NCBI RefSeq assembly: GCF_017942085.1
Contig: NZ_JAGKSP010000030.1
Span: 1 to 40,442 of the forward strand
Source of the DNA: Paenibacillus lignilyticus
GTDB taxonomy: Bacteria > Bacillota > Bacilli > Paenibacillales > Paenibacillaceae
Direction: 5' to 3'
DNA length: 40,442 bases
Below, piece after piece: positions 23,600 through 31,840 of the stretch. Under the pieces are notes generated by a model. The model saw nothing but the letters and a program-made list of their open reading frames with translations, did no database searches and was not told the origin of the DNA. The stretch's first letter is position 1. Every line of letters starts with the position of its first letter. Made by a program: the position numbers and the translations under genes.

Positions 23600-24568
23600 T
23601 TATTGAGATAAACGAAGAGCCAGGTTGTAGAGATCCATGTTGAACGGTTTCTTCGTGTTTACTACTTTATCAATGTCTGTCACGACGAGCTCACCGCGGA
23701 TAATGCCGCAGCCTTTGCCGGAATCGCCTTCCATCAACTTGCGAACAGCGAAGTCGCCCAGTTGGCTGGCAAGGATCCGGTCATTGTGCGTTGGCGTTCC
23801 GCCACGCTGAATGTGGCCCAGAACGGTAACGCGAGGCTCCATTCCACAACGCTCCGTAATGCCTTTACCGATATCTTCGCCGCTTGCCGCGCCTTCAGCA
23901 ACAACGATGATACTGTGACGTTTGCCGGAGCTGAAGTTTTCTTTCATGCGGTTAGCGACTTGATCCAAATCAAACGGCACTTCCGGTACGATAATGGTTT
24001 CCGCACCGCTCGCCAAACCGGCATACAGCGCGATATCGCCGCAATGACGGCCCATAACCTCTACGACCGAAGAACGCTCGTGCGAAGTCATCGTATCGCG
24101 CAGCTTGTTGATCGCATCGACAACGATGCTAACCGAAGTATCAAATCCGATGGTGTAGTCGGTGAACGGAATATCGTTGTCGATCGTTCCCGGCAATCCC
24201 ATTGTTTTGATGCCCAGCTTGCAAAGCTTGTTGGCGCCTTGGTAGGAACCGTCCCCGCCGATGACGACAAGACCGTCGATGCCGCGCTCGCGGAGTACTT
24301 CCGCACCTTTCTGTTGGCCTTCCGGCGTCAGAAACTCTTTACAGCGGGCGGTTTGAAGAATGGTACCACCGCGCTGAATGATATCCCCTACGCTGCGAAG
24401 ATCCATTTGACGAAGATCATTATTAAGCAGGCCTTGATAGCCGCGTTGTACACCATATACTTCAAGTCCGTGATATAAAGCACTACGGACAACAGCGCGA
24501 ACCGCTGCGTTCATCCCTTGCGAATCTCCACCACTTGTAAGAACGGCAATTGATTTTACTGCTGACAT
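23600..24568 (-). CDS. pfkA: ATP-dependent 6-phosphofructokinase PfkA
   Basis: PfkA phosphorylates fructose 6-phosphate and is the main control point of glycolysis. The 322-residue protein has LTSGGDSQGMN (nucleotide site), GGDGSYQGA, TIDNDIPFTDYTIGFDTS (catalytic region), MGRHCGDIAL and HIQRGGTPT. The length is normal. The ATG follows GAAAGAGGAG. It lies 51 bases downstream of ytpB in the same direction; usual partners such as pyk or accA are absent. It may be read from its own promoter, which I cannot fix. Confidence 0.98.
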   Translation of the reverse strand: MSAVKSIAVLTSGGDSQGMNAAVRAVVRSALYHGLEVYGVQRGYQGLLNNDLRQMDLRSVGDIIQRGGTILQTARCKEFLTPEGQQKGAEVLRERGIDGLVVIGGDGSYQGANKLCKLGIKTMGLPGTIDNDIPFTDYTIGFDTSVSIVVDAINKLRDTMTSHERSSVVEVMGRHCGDIALYAGLASGAETIIVPEVPFDLDQVANRMKENFSSGKRHSIIVVAEGAASGEDIGKGITERCGMEPRVTVLGHIQRGGTPTHNDRILASQLGDFAVRKLMEGDSGKGCGIIRGELVVTDIDKVVNTKKPFNMDLYNLALRLSQ

Positions 24569-24619
24569 TGCAAATCCACTCCTCTTTCATCTTTATCTGT
24601 GATTTCCATGATCCTACCT

Positions 24620-25702
24620 TTATTTAAATTGACGCAATCGAATAACAACGCTGTTTCCCCAGAAGAACAGCCGCGTGAGCGGGCTCTTCCGCATCAGGCG
24701 CTTCGAAACGAGCTGCACATCCTTCTGACCCCGGACTTTGGGGTCGGACAGGTATAAGGCGAGCAGGCCCTCGATTACCATGCGGTGAAACTTCGGAGCG
24801 GGCAGCCCGCTCACATCCCGCCGCGCACCTTCGACGATGTCTCCGATTCGCGTCACCAATTCACTTTGATTGGAATAGTAATTGCAGAAATTCAAGTCTC
24901 CGCCTATCCGATCTTCTTCTTGGTCGATCAAATAATCTAACATAATATGAAGACCGCAAACATGAGGGAAATAGCCGTTGCGCACTTGAAGCGCTTCTTC
25001 GCGGCCGCAGCCTTCATCCGAAGCGGCAAGAAACAGCATAAACATACCCAATGTGGAGCCTGTTGCCGCTCCAAACTCGTTCCACTTGAAATTCGGTGCA
25101 AGTTGACTGTGCTGCTCCCACCATGCCAGCAAAGCCGGTTCGCGTTTCTCTTTGACGATATGTTTATGAACCTGCAGGTCACCATATAGTCCAACAAGCT
25201 CTGTCACATAAGGCTGCACAGCCGGATACGATGGCAGTTTCCTTATACAGGCTTGACATGTACGCACCAGCTCATGCAAATACCCCCCGTCGTCGCGTTC
25301 TGTCCGCAGTGCGTAATAATCGCGCAGCGGCGCGTTCGGGTCTACGGCATCCAGCATCGATTGATGAAGCAGTCGAAAATCGTCCGCATCGAGCGAAGTG
25401 CTTCGGTCACATAAGTTGTCCAAATAATCACTGATCGTCTGCAATGCAACGATGAGAGGAACGAGCACATCCCTGAACTGCAAGTTGGCGGCGGCGTAAA
25501 TACCGCCTCCTTCACAGTGAAACTGCTTGCTCGTCATGCTGGCTATCGCTTGCGTACGCAGCTCATCGTCGGGAATTCGCTCGGCAATGACACGCAATCT
25601 TGCAAGTTCGGCTCTAACTTCCGGCAGTACATATTTGTATACCCGGTACATTAATCGAATAGGCGTTTGCGGCATTTGGCGGGCCAAAGCTGTTAGTTGC
25701 AT
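24620..25702 (-). CDS. ytpB: tetraprenyl-beta-curcumene synthase (YtpB family)
   Basis: The 360-residue protein belongs to the DUF2600 family, represented by Bacillus YtpB. That enzyme cyclises a C35 prenyl diphosphate to tetraprenyl-beta-curcumene, the precursor of sesquarterpenes. An Asp-rich site appears as SDYLDNLCDR (Asp92, Asp95), with further DLQVHK and DYLIDQEEDR segments that could bind magnesium. The gene product has no signal peptide. The ATG at 25702 follows AGGAGGG; a GTG at 25726 does not. A small gene of unknown function lies just upstream in the same direction. The next enzyme of the pathway (a squalene-hopene cyclase homologue) is not in the window. Confidence 0.9.
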   Translation of the reverse strand: MQLTALARQMPQTPIRLMYRVYKYVLPEVRAELARLRVIAERIPDDELRTQAIASMTSKQFHCEGGGIYAAANLQFRDVLVPLIVALQTISDYLDNLCDRSTSLDADDFRLLHQSMLDAVDPNAPLRDYYALRTERDDGGYLHELVRTCQACIRKLPSYPAVQPYVTELVGLYGDLQVHKHIVKEKREPALLAWWEQHSQLAPNFKWNEFGAATGSTLGMFMLFLAASDEGCGREEALQVRNGYFPHVCGLHIMLDYLIDQEEDRIGGDLNFCNYYSNQSELVTRIGDIVEGARRDVSGLPAPKFHRMVIEGLLALYLSDPKVRGQKDVQLVSKRLMRKSPLTRLFFWGNSVVIRLRQFK

Positions 25703-25734
25703 CGGGATGCGCCCTCCTTCTCCCACTCCGCTTG

Positions 25735-26049
25735 TTACGAATGGCGCTTATTTTCAATTTCTTGATTCATGCGGTACCAAATATGTAAATCATTAATCCG
25801 GCTTGCCAGCTCGGCAATGTCGGAGTTAATGGTACATGAACGCTCGAAGTTCTCTTCTTCAAACAGCTGAACTTGCTTCAGGTTAATGACCGCTTCCAAT
25901 GCGATTACGCGCTCAGGAATCGTCCCGCGAATAATCTCCCATTCTGTCACAATGAACGTGCGATCCCTTTCACTGTACATGTCCCAATCCTGATGGAGGG
26001 ACGGAAGCGGGATTCCAAGCCGGTCATTCCAACAAAAAAATTGGTTCAC
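25735..26049 (-). CDS. 104-residue protein of unknown function upstream of ytpB
   Basis: The acidic, mostly helical protein (starting MNQFFCWNDRLGIPLPSLHQ) has no membrane segment. It starts with GTG, 8 bases after GGAGGT. It lies 32 bases upstream of the ytpB start in the same direction, so the two are probably cotranscribed. I do not recognise a family. The segment DRTFIVTEWEIIRGTIPE looks like a conserved core. A role in sesquarterpene synthesis is possible only by position. Confidence 0.7.
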   Translation of the reverse strand: MNQFFCWNDRLGIPLPSLHQDWDMYSERDRTFIVTEWEIIRGTIPERVIALEAVINLKQVQLFEEENFERSCTINSDIAELASRINDLHIWYRMNQEIENKRHS

Positions 26050-26121
26050 GTCTCAAAACCTCCAACAAATAATGTACCATTTCATAGAGTACAAATCCAG
26101 CGCGAAAACTTGTTCGCCATA

Positions 26122-26130
26122 TGCTATACT
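26122..26130 (+). promoter_or_regulatory. extended -10 promoter of the MATE-type gene
   Basis: TG-C-TATACT at 26122-26130, about 33 bases before the start codon; the -35 is weak. Confidence 0.4.
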
Positions 26131-26162
26131 GAGGTACATATCGCTTGCAAGGAGAACGAACT

Positions 26163-27491
26163 ATGGGGAAACAGCCAGGCTCTGTGTCGATGAGACAGCT
26201 ATGGCGTTTTTTTTTGCCGCTGGGACTTTCAGCCTCTCTCGTAACTATCTCACATGTCATAATCAATAGTACACTGGCACATGCAGCCAATCAGAAAGTC
26301 GTCATCGCGAGTTATGCCATCGCGATGAGTCTGCTTATTATTACGGAAAGGCCCGCCGTGTTGCTGCGCCAGACATGCTCGGCACTGGTACGCGATAAGC
26401 AGTCTTTCCGCGCTATGCTGCGAGTCGGCCAAGTTGTGTTCGCAGCCATACTGGTACTTGGTATGGTCATCTGCTATTCACCGCTCGGCACTTGGATATT
26501 CGGAGGACTATTCGGCGCAGATGACGACCTCGTTCCGCATATTCTGGAGGTCTATCAAATTCTCATGTTCGTCAGTATTTTCTCAGGCATCCGCTGTTTA
26601 TATCACGGCGTCATTATTTATCATTTACGCACCAAATGGTTGACGATCGGCATGGCGCTGCGTCTTGTCGGAATGTACGGCATTGCTGTTTATTTTATGA
26701 ACAAAGGGGTAACAAGCGGAACGGTCGGCGCTGTCATTTTCCTGGCCGGCATGATGATCGAAGCATTGGTTAGTTATCTTGAAGGCTCTTCGCTGGTCAA
26801 GCAGATGCCGGAGAAAGTAGAACGGCATGCCATACAGAACTTCAGGCAAGTATTCTCGTTCTATCGTCCATTGCTGCTGTCCACGCTGATCGCGGTTTGG
26901 ATCGGGCCTTCTATCAATATACTGCTCGGTAAAACAAGCGATGCGGCGTTGTCCATTGCATCCTTTGCGCTTGCAGCGAGTCTGGTTCAGCTCACTTTAA
27001 GCTTCTTTACTTATTTCCATCAAATTGTACTGAACTTCTATAAAATCGATCCGAAAGCCGTCCGAAAATTCACGCTGCTGCTTGGCTTCATCCCAACGCT
27101 GCTCGTCGCTCTTCTGGCCTTCACGCCGGCAGGCGATTTCATCGTCGGCCATGTCATGGGCGTTGAAGGGAAACTGAAATCGGAAACCATCCTTGCCATG
27201 CAGCCATTCGTCCTGCTCGCCTTGGCGCTGCCGTGGCTGGATGTAGGTAACGGACTCATTATGGTGCGCGGTCAGACACGCATCATCTTGGGCTCACAAT
27301 CCGTGAATCTATTGTTCACGGTAGCAACCTCGGTTCTATGCATTATGCTGACGCCGGGCTGGAATGGCGCAATCGGCGCATGGGCACAATCGATTGGGGT
27401 AGCCGCAGAATGTCTGTTCATCGCGATTGCGATCAGACGAGTCGGACATGCGGACAAAACAATGTCTAGGCAGGCAGCAGATTTGGAGTGA
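26163..27491 (+). CDS. MATE/MOP-superfamily multidrug transporter-like protein
   Basis: The 442-residue protein has about 12 hydrophobic segments, of the MOP flippase superfamily (MATE and related exporters). It opens with MRQLWRFFLPLGLSASLVTI, typical of this fold. Similar proteins in Paenibacillus are annotated as MatE. The ATG at 26163 follows AAGGAGAAC; an in-frame TTG at 26145 is less likely. The stop codon overlaps the ribosome binding site of the next transporter gene, so both are one operon. It is divergent from ytpB. The substrate cannot be read. Confidence 0.8.
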   Translation: MGKQPGSVSMRQLWRFFLPLGLSASLVTISHVIINSTLAHAANQKVVIASYAIAMSLLIITERPAVLLRQTCSALVRDKQSFRAMLRVGQVVFAAILVLGMVICYSPLGTWIFGGLFGADDDLVPHILEVYQILMFVSIFSGIRCLYHGVIIYHLRTKWLTIGMALRLVGMYGIAVYFMNKGVTSGTVGAVIFLAGMMIEALVSYLEGSSLVKQMPEKVERHAIQNFRQVFSFYRPLLLSTLIAVWIGPSINILLGKTSDAALSIASFALAASLVQLTLSFFTYFHQIVLNFYKIDPKAVRKFTLLLGFIPTLLVALLAFTPAGDFIVGHVMGVEGKLKSETILAMQPFVLLALALPWLDVGNGLIMVRGQTRIILGSQSVNLLFTVATSVLCIMLTPGWNGAIGAWAQSIGVAAECLFIAIAIRRVGHADKTMSRQAADLE

Positions 27492-27498
27492 AATTATT

Positions 27499-28713
27499 TT
27501 GGGCACTACACGATCAAACCTAAACAACGCTTCCGCCGATAACGCGCAAGCGGCTTCTATAGCTGGCTCGAAGACGCGAGAAGTGTTCATGCTACGATTC
27601 TTTATGTACGTTATTTATACTACACAAGCGCTTGTCGTCTCTTACTTCCCGTTGTACTTCATGGACCGCGGTTATACGGCGGGTCAAATTGGCATCATTT
27701 ATTCAACCGGGCCGTTCATTTCGATTTTCGCGAACATCATCTTCGGAACAGCAAGCGACCGCTATCGGACCATTAAGAAAATAATGACGCTTCTCATGTT
27801 TGGACAACTGGTCATGGTCTCACTGCTCTTTACGACGGATGCCTTCGTTATTGTCTGCTTCATTATGCTGGCTTTCTATTTCTTTCAGACGCCTGTCAAT
27901 CCGCTCAGCGACAGCCTGATTCTGTTATCCAGTCAATTTACATCCAAGCCCTATGCGCTCATTCGAGTATTCGGATCACTGGGTTTTGCATTCTCGGCGT
28001 TTCTGGTCGGCCAGCTCATTAAAGTAACCGGTACTTCAACGACAATTCCGCTGGCTGTCGGCTCGATCAGCCTTGCCTTGCTGCTATCCTTTACACTTAA
28101 AGACTATCAGGGAACGAAGCGAAAAATCCAATTCGGCGGTTTCCTGAAGCTCATTCGCAAACCGAGCATCCTCAGCTACTTCGCCATCGTTCTGGTTGTT
28201 TCCATCGCGCATCGGATGTATGAAGGCTTTCTGGCCGTCACAATGCGGGAAATGGGTGCGGACAACTCGCTTGTCGGCATTGCGTGGATGATCTCCGCCA
28301 TCAGTGAAATCCCGATCCTGTACTTGCTCGGCAAGTACGGTCATAAATTCAAAGAGCTTCCCCTGCTGGCTATCGCCAGCCTGATGTATGCCCTGCGCTT
28401 CTGGCTCATCAGCGAAATAACAGACCCGATCTGGATTATTCCGATCCAGGCGATGCACAGCATTACGTTCGGGATCTACATGGTTACGGCGCTGCGTTAC
28501 TTGTCTTCCATCATTCCCGATGAGTTCCGCTCCTCCGGGCAGGCCGTTTACGCCATCGTCTGGAGCGGCTTTGCCGGCGCAATAAGCGGGACTGCCGGCG
28601 GCGCAGTCTTCCAGCAGTTCGGAAGAACAGCCTTCTTCCAACTGGCCATGACGCTTGCCTTAGTCGCATCTGTCGCTTTCCTTGGTAAACATTACATCGA
28701 TCGCGATGCCTAG
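27499..28713 (+). CDS. MFS transporter (LacY/NupG-like MFS_1-like group)
   Basis: The 404-residue protein has about 12 hydrophobic segments. It resembles the MFS_1-like group that holds nucleoside symporters and sugar permeases. Typical segments are VVSYFPLYFMDRGYTAGQIG, GTASDRYRTIK (the loop between helices 2 and 3) and VFGSLGFAFSA. Upstream ATGs overlap the previous gene. The likely start is TTG at 27499, 7 bases after GGAGTGA, which includes the stop of the preceding gene. Translational coupling with that gene is likely. The substrate is unknown. Confidence 0.85.
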   Translation: MGTTRSNLNNASADNAQAASIAGSKTREVFMLRFFMYVIYTTQALVVSYFPLYFMDRGYTAGQIGIIYSTGPFISIFANIIFGTASDRYRTIKKIMTLLMFGQLVMVSLLFTTDAFVIVCFIMLAFYFFQTPVNPLSDSLILLSSQFTSKPYALIRVFGSLGFAFSAFLVGQLIKVTGTSTTIPLAVGSISLALLLSFTLKDYQGTKRKIQFGGFLKLIRKPSILSYFAIVLVVSIAHRMYEGFLAVTMREMGADNSLVGIAWMISAISEIPILYLLGKYGHKFKELPLLAIASLMYALRFWLISEITDPIWIIPIQAMHSITFGIYMVTALRYLSSIIPDEFRSSGQAVYAIVWSGFAGAISGTAGGAVFQQFGRTAFFQLAMTLALVASVAFLGKHYIDRDA

Positions 28714-28742
28714 CCTAGCATGCTCCTATTGCATATAGTAAA

Positions 28743-28775
28743 AAAGCCCCCTCGCAATTTGCAAGGGGGCTTTTA
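28743..28775. terminator. bidirectional terminator
   Basis: AAAAGCCCCCT (28743-28753) pairs with AGGGGGCTTTT (28765-28775), with CGCAA/TTGCA inside. It separates the MFS and YebC-like genes, which converge. Confidence 0.85.
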
Positions 28776-28782
28776 TCAAGAT

Positions 28783-29508
28783 CTATTCTTCGTCCGACAG
28801 TTCGAAATTGACGTAAACGTCTTGGACATCCTCATTATCCTCGAAAGCATCCATCATCTTCTGCAGCTTCTCTGCATTTTCGCCTTCTGCTGAAACCGTG
28901 TTTTGCGGCAGCCATTGAACGCTCGCCGTTTCAAACTTATGCCCAAGCTTCTCAAGCTCCGTCTTCACGGCTTCGAACTCATGCGGATGCGTAATGACTT
29001 CAAAGCTTTCCTCATTGACGATAACATCCTCCGCTCCGCCTTCCAGCGCCTGCATCATCATCGTATCCTCGTCGGTATCCAGCTCTTCACGGCTAATGAC
29101 GAGCAGTCCCTTCTGATCGAACATATAGGAGACGCAGCCGCTCTCGCCCATATTCCCGCCGCGTTTATTGAAGATCGAACGAACATCCGCAGCCGTGCGG
29201 TTCCGGTTATCCGTCAAGCAGCGAACCATGATCGCGGTACCGCCCGGGCCGTAGCCTTCATACATGATTTCTTCATACTCCACATTATCATTGGCGCCTG
29301 CAGCCTTCTTGATCGCACGTTCAATGCTGTCTGTCGGCATTTGCTCGGCACGAGCCGCCGCAATCGTATTCTTCAAGGCAAAGTTCGACTCCGGGTTCGG
29401 TCCGCCTTTGCGTGCATGAACGTATAGCTCTCTTGCCAGCTTAACGAATTTATTATTTTTAGCCTGATCGGCCTTCCCTTTGCGGTCTTTAAACAATTTG
29501 AATTTCAT
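28783..29508 (-). CDS. YebC/PmpR-family transcriptional regulator
   Basis: The 241-residue protein belongs to the YebC/PmpR family of DNA-binding or translation-linked regulators. It has ELYVHARKGGPNPESNFAL, then YEGYGPGGTAIMVRCLTDNRNRTAADVRS and RGGNMGESGCVSYMFDQKG, all typical. The N-terminus is unusual: instead of the GHSKWANIKHRK start it reads MKFKLFKDRKGKADQAKNNK. The ATG at 29508 is 13 bases from AAGGAG. An upstream in-frame ATG at 29550 has only a weak site. It could be a second, divergent paralogue of the usual yebC. Confidence 0.9.
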   Translation of the reverse strand: MKFKLFKDRKGKADQAKNNKFVKLARELYVHARKGGPNPESNFALKNTIAAARAEQMPTDSIERAIKKAAGANDNVEYEEIMYEGYGPGGTAIMVRCLTDNRNRTAADVRSIFNKRGGNMGESGCVSYMFDQKGLLVISREELDTDEDTMMMQALEGGAEDVIVNEESFEVITHPHEFEAVKTELEKLGHKFETASVQWLPQNTVSAEGENAEKLQKMMDAFEDNEDVQDVYVNFELSDEE

Positions 29509-29600
29509 AAGCTCTAATTCGCTCCTTAGCAGAGGTAGAATAATTTCCATTCACCAGTTTATCATCTTGTCCATGTGGAGGTCAAAGCCCCCAAACAAAT

Positions 29601-29628
29601 AAAAAAAACCCGACATCATCATGTCGGG
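29601..29628 (-). terminator. cold-shock gene terminator
   Basis: On the minus strand CCCGACAT/ATGTCGGG (29609-29628) is followed by eight T residues. Confidence 0.9.
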
Positions 29629-29679
29629 CTCATCTATAGCGTTTACTTATGAGAAGCTTCCCGGTGGAAGCTGCATAGC

Positions 29680-29877
29680 TTACAGTTTGGTAACGTTTGC
29701 CGCCTGCGGCCCGCGATTGCCTTGTGTAATATCGAACTCTACGGATTGACCTTCATCCAGCGACTTGAAGCCTTCGCCTTGAATTGCGGAATAATGAACG
29801 AACACGTCCTCGCCATTCTCTACTTGAATGAAGCCATAGCCTTTTTCTGCGTTAAACCATTTAACTGTTCCTTTCAA
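29680..29877 (-). CDS. cold-shock protein (CspA/CspB family)
   Basis: The 65-residue single cold-shock domain has the RNA-binding motifs KGYGFI (RNP1) and DVFVHYSAI (RNP2), and starts MKGTVKWFNAEKGYGF. It is an RNA chaperone expected in the cytoplasm. The start is TTG, 8 bases after AGGAGG; no ATG is in reach. A consensus-like promoter lies about 55 bases upstream, with a short leader that shows no obvious cold-shock structure. It has its own terminator. Confidence 0.97.
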   Translation of the reverse strand: MKGTVKWFNAEKGYGFIQVENGEDVFVHYSAIQGEGFKSLDEGQSVEFDITQGNRGPQAANVTKL

Positions 29878-29929
29878 ATGAACAACCTCCTAAAAATGAG
29901 CGCGACCGTAAAACCGGGCGACTTGCTTT

Positions 29930-29958
29930 ATTATACACTCGATGCCAGTTATTTGCAA
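29930..29958 (-). promoter_or_regulatory. promoter of the cold-shock gene
   Basis: Minus strand -35 TTGCAA (29953-29958), a 17-base spacer and -10 TATAAT (29930-29935). Confidence 0.8.
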
Positions 29959-30003
29959 TTAAATGTTGACAAAAAGGACGAGTTGTGTTAATGGAATCTT
30001 GGG

Positions 30004-30942
30004 TTACTTGACCCGTTTCTTTGCAATCGTCGCTCTGATTTCATTCAGAAGGGCCACGGAAGCATCAATTTCAACTTTTCTCGTCGAAACGCTCTCTACG
30101 CTGCACCCGAGCGGAATCCCCTTCTCCAATCCGAAATCGAAAATTTCTTCAAACATGCGATGCGAGAGCGTAACGGATTTATCTAAAATATCATTGGAAT
30201 GCTTCAAGTCATTTTCCAGCCATTTCGGAATGCTGATGCCAAGCCATTTCATAAATTCCAGCGTCTTCGGCGAACCGCAAGGCGCAACATTGATCAAGAT
30301 CGGCACCATGTCGATTTCCTGATCTCTGCAGGAATAGTAATAGTCCGATAAGAAATTTTTGGTCGCTTCTATATTGTACGTTGCCTGAGAGATGAAGAAT
30401 TGGCAGCCGCTGTTCATTTTCTGTATCACGCGAAGATGCTCATCGTTCTTCATCGTATGTCTTTCCGGTATCACAACACCGCCGAAGGTCAGGTTCGGAT
30501 CCATACGCCGGCTTAGCTCGTACGCCTCCGGTAGCCGCATGCTCGTAGCCTGCTTGCTCGAGGATGCTCCCACATAGACGGAGAATCGGTCTTGATCCGA
30601 TTCTGCCTGCAGCCATTCCGAGAACTGATTCGCTGAATAGTTGCCGACGCAGCGGTAAATGATCTTGGGAACCGCTAATTGATTCAAATACTCCTTGCTG
30701 TATGTCGTGGGATCGACTGTCCGCAGAAACGGAAACGGCCGGTCTTGCTCGATGCGATCGCTCTCCTCCTGCACATCGTACAGGATTAAACCGTCTATTT
30801 GTAAACCTTCCAGCCGCTCCACTTGCTTCTGAGCGATTTCGGCGATTTTCTCGGCAGTATTCGACTCCTTAGGCGGTGTCATGCCATATGTAGTGATGCC
30901 CGGTTCTCTTCTGATAATTTTCTCTCTTAGCAAGCTATCCAC
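30004..30942 (-). CDS. methylenetetrahydrofolate reductase-like protein
   Basis: The 312-residue protein has the pattern of the MetF family, an FAD-linked TIM barrel that reduces methylene-tetrahydrofolate. It begins with TYGMTPPKESN (the PPK region), has IDGLILYDVQEESDR, then FGGVVIPERH, and CQFFISQATYNIEATKNFLSDYYYSC in the middle. It is divergent and may act on a different C1 donor or have lost the folate role. The likely start is GTG at 30942, behind GGAAGTGGA; a GTG at 30972 has no site. No methionine gene lies nearby. Confidence 0.65.
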   Translation of the reverse strand: MDSLLREKIIRREPGITTYGMTPPKESNTAEKIAEIAQKQVERLEGLQIDGLILYDVQEESDRIEQDRPFPFLRTVDPTTYSKEYLNQLAVPKIIYRCVGNYSANQFSEWLQAESDQDRFSVYVGASSSKQATSMRLPEAYELSRRMDPNLTFGGVVIPERHTMKNDEHLRVIQKMNSGCQFFISQATYNIEATKNFLSDYYYSCRDQEIDMVPILINVAPCGSPKTLEFMKWLGISIPKWLENDLKHSNDILDKSVTLSHRMFEEIFDFGLEKGIPLGCSVESVSTRKVEIDASVALLNEIRATIAKKRVK

Positions 30943-31072
30943 TTCTCCACTTCCTTCGATTAAATAATTCACTGGCTGTTATTCGACCTCATAAGTAATT
31001 CGTGAACCAAATTCGTTTATCCTTTTCTCCCCCAAAAGCCGCTTTATTTGACGGCGTAAGACCATGAAATAT

Positions 31073-31102
31073 TTGATTTCTACCCTATTTTATGGCTATC
31101 AT
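31073..31102 (+). promoter_or_regulatory. promoter of the 77-residue gene
   Basis: -35 TTGATT (31073-31078), an 18-base spacer and -10 TATCAT (31097-31102). Confidence 0.5.
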
Positions 31103-31143
31103 TGTATGAAGCATCAAGCTATTTACAGAGAGGGATGGTCCTT

Positions 31144-31377
31144 ATGTTTAAAAAGGTTCAAATTTATAAAACAGATAAATACAATATGCTCAACGTTGAA
31201 GTACAAGGCAAAACACTGATTGTTCGCGAGATCAACGATCAATGGGGCGAAGAATGCCATACATTCGTCAGCCGCCCGGAAATGCTGCACTGGGCCGAGA
31301 ACCGCTTCCGTCCATCTGAATTTGCAGGCCGCGAGGAAGAACTCGCAGCTATCATGGAAGCCTTCAGATCGGTCTAA
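31144..31377 (+). CDS. 77-residue protein of unknown function
   Basis: The protein (MFKKVQIYKTDKYNMLNVEV) has a beta-rich first half and a helical acidic second half with WGEECHTFVSRPEMLHWAENRF. No motif is recognised. The ATG at 31144 follows GAGAGGGATGG; two upstream ATGs in frame are less well placed. A promoter lies about 45 bases upstream. It may be cotranscribed with the small membrane protein gene that follows. Confidence 0.75.
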   Translation: MFKKVQIYKTDKYNMLNVEVQGKTLIVREINDQWGEECHTFVSRPEMLHWAENRFRPSEFAGREEELAAIMEAFRSV

Positions 31378-31473
31378 ATTCGAGGCTTGCGTGCAGGAGG
31401 AAAATTCATCCTGTTTATCGAACATAACCATGTACCAACCTGCATAGGTTGTGCGGAGGGGAGCTACATATAA

Positions 31474-31653
31474 GTGGATAAGACATCTACGATTATATTC
31501 ATCATTGCCGCTTTTTCACTCGGGGTCGTCATCATCATGCAGCGGAATAATATTCCGCCCAGCTTGCGCAGAGGACTTGCCATCGCAGCGATCGTATTTA
31601 TTGCATTTGCCTTTTTCCTGATCGTGTACAGTTTGACAACGATGGGGACATAA
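31474..31653 (+). CDS. 59-residue small membrane protein, GTG start
   Basis: The frame starts with GTG, 10 bases after GGAGGGGAG, and encodes two hydrophobic helices (about residues 6-22 and 35-53) joined by the polar loop MQRNNIPPSLRR. This is the layout of a small two-helix membrane protein. I recognise no family. It lies 97 bases after the 77-residue gene and ahead of pepF, in the same direction. A reverse-strand frame of similar length in the same place is less convincing because it has no ribosome binding site that I can see. Confidence 0.65.
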   Translation: MDKTSTIIFIIAAFSLGVVIIMQRNNIPPSLRRGLAIAAIVFIAFAFFLIVYSLTTMGT

Positions 31654-31840
31654 GGAACCGCCTGCCGGGCCAAACTAGAGTCACAACCTTTCAGGGAGCG
31701 TGACTTCTAGCGTGAAATGGCTGCCGATCCTATTATCGCTCTCACTGCTGCAATCAAGTCAAGCTAACGTCCTGCAGCGTGAAGCACCCCATTCTGCTGA
31801 TTCCGCCACATCTACCAACCATCATGCGAGGAGGGTTCCC

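Noticed and set aside
23762..24478. Plus-strand frame of 238 codons opposite pfkA
   Set aside because: Shadow of pfkA without start signal or domain.
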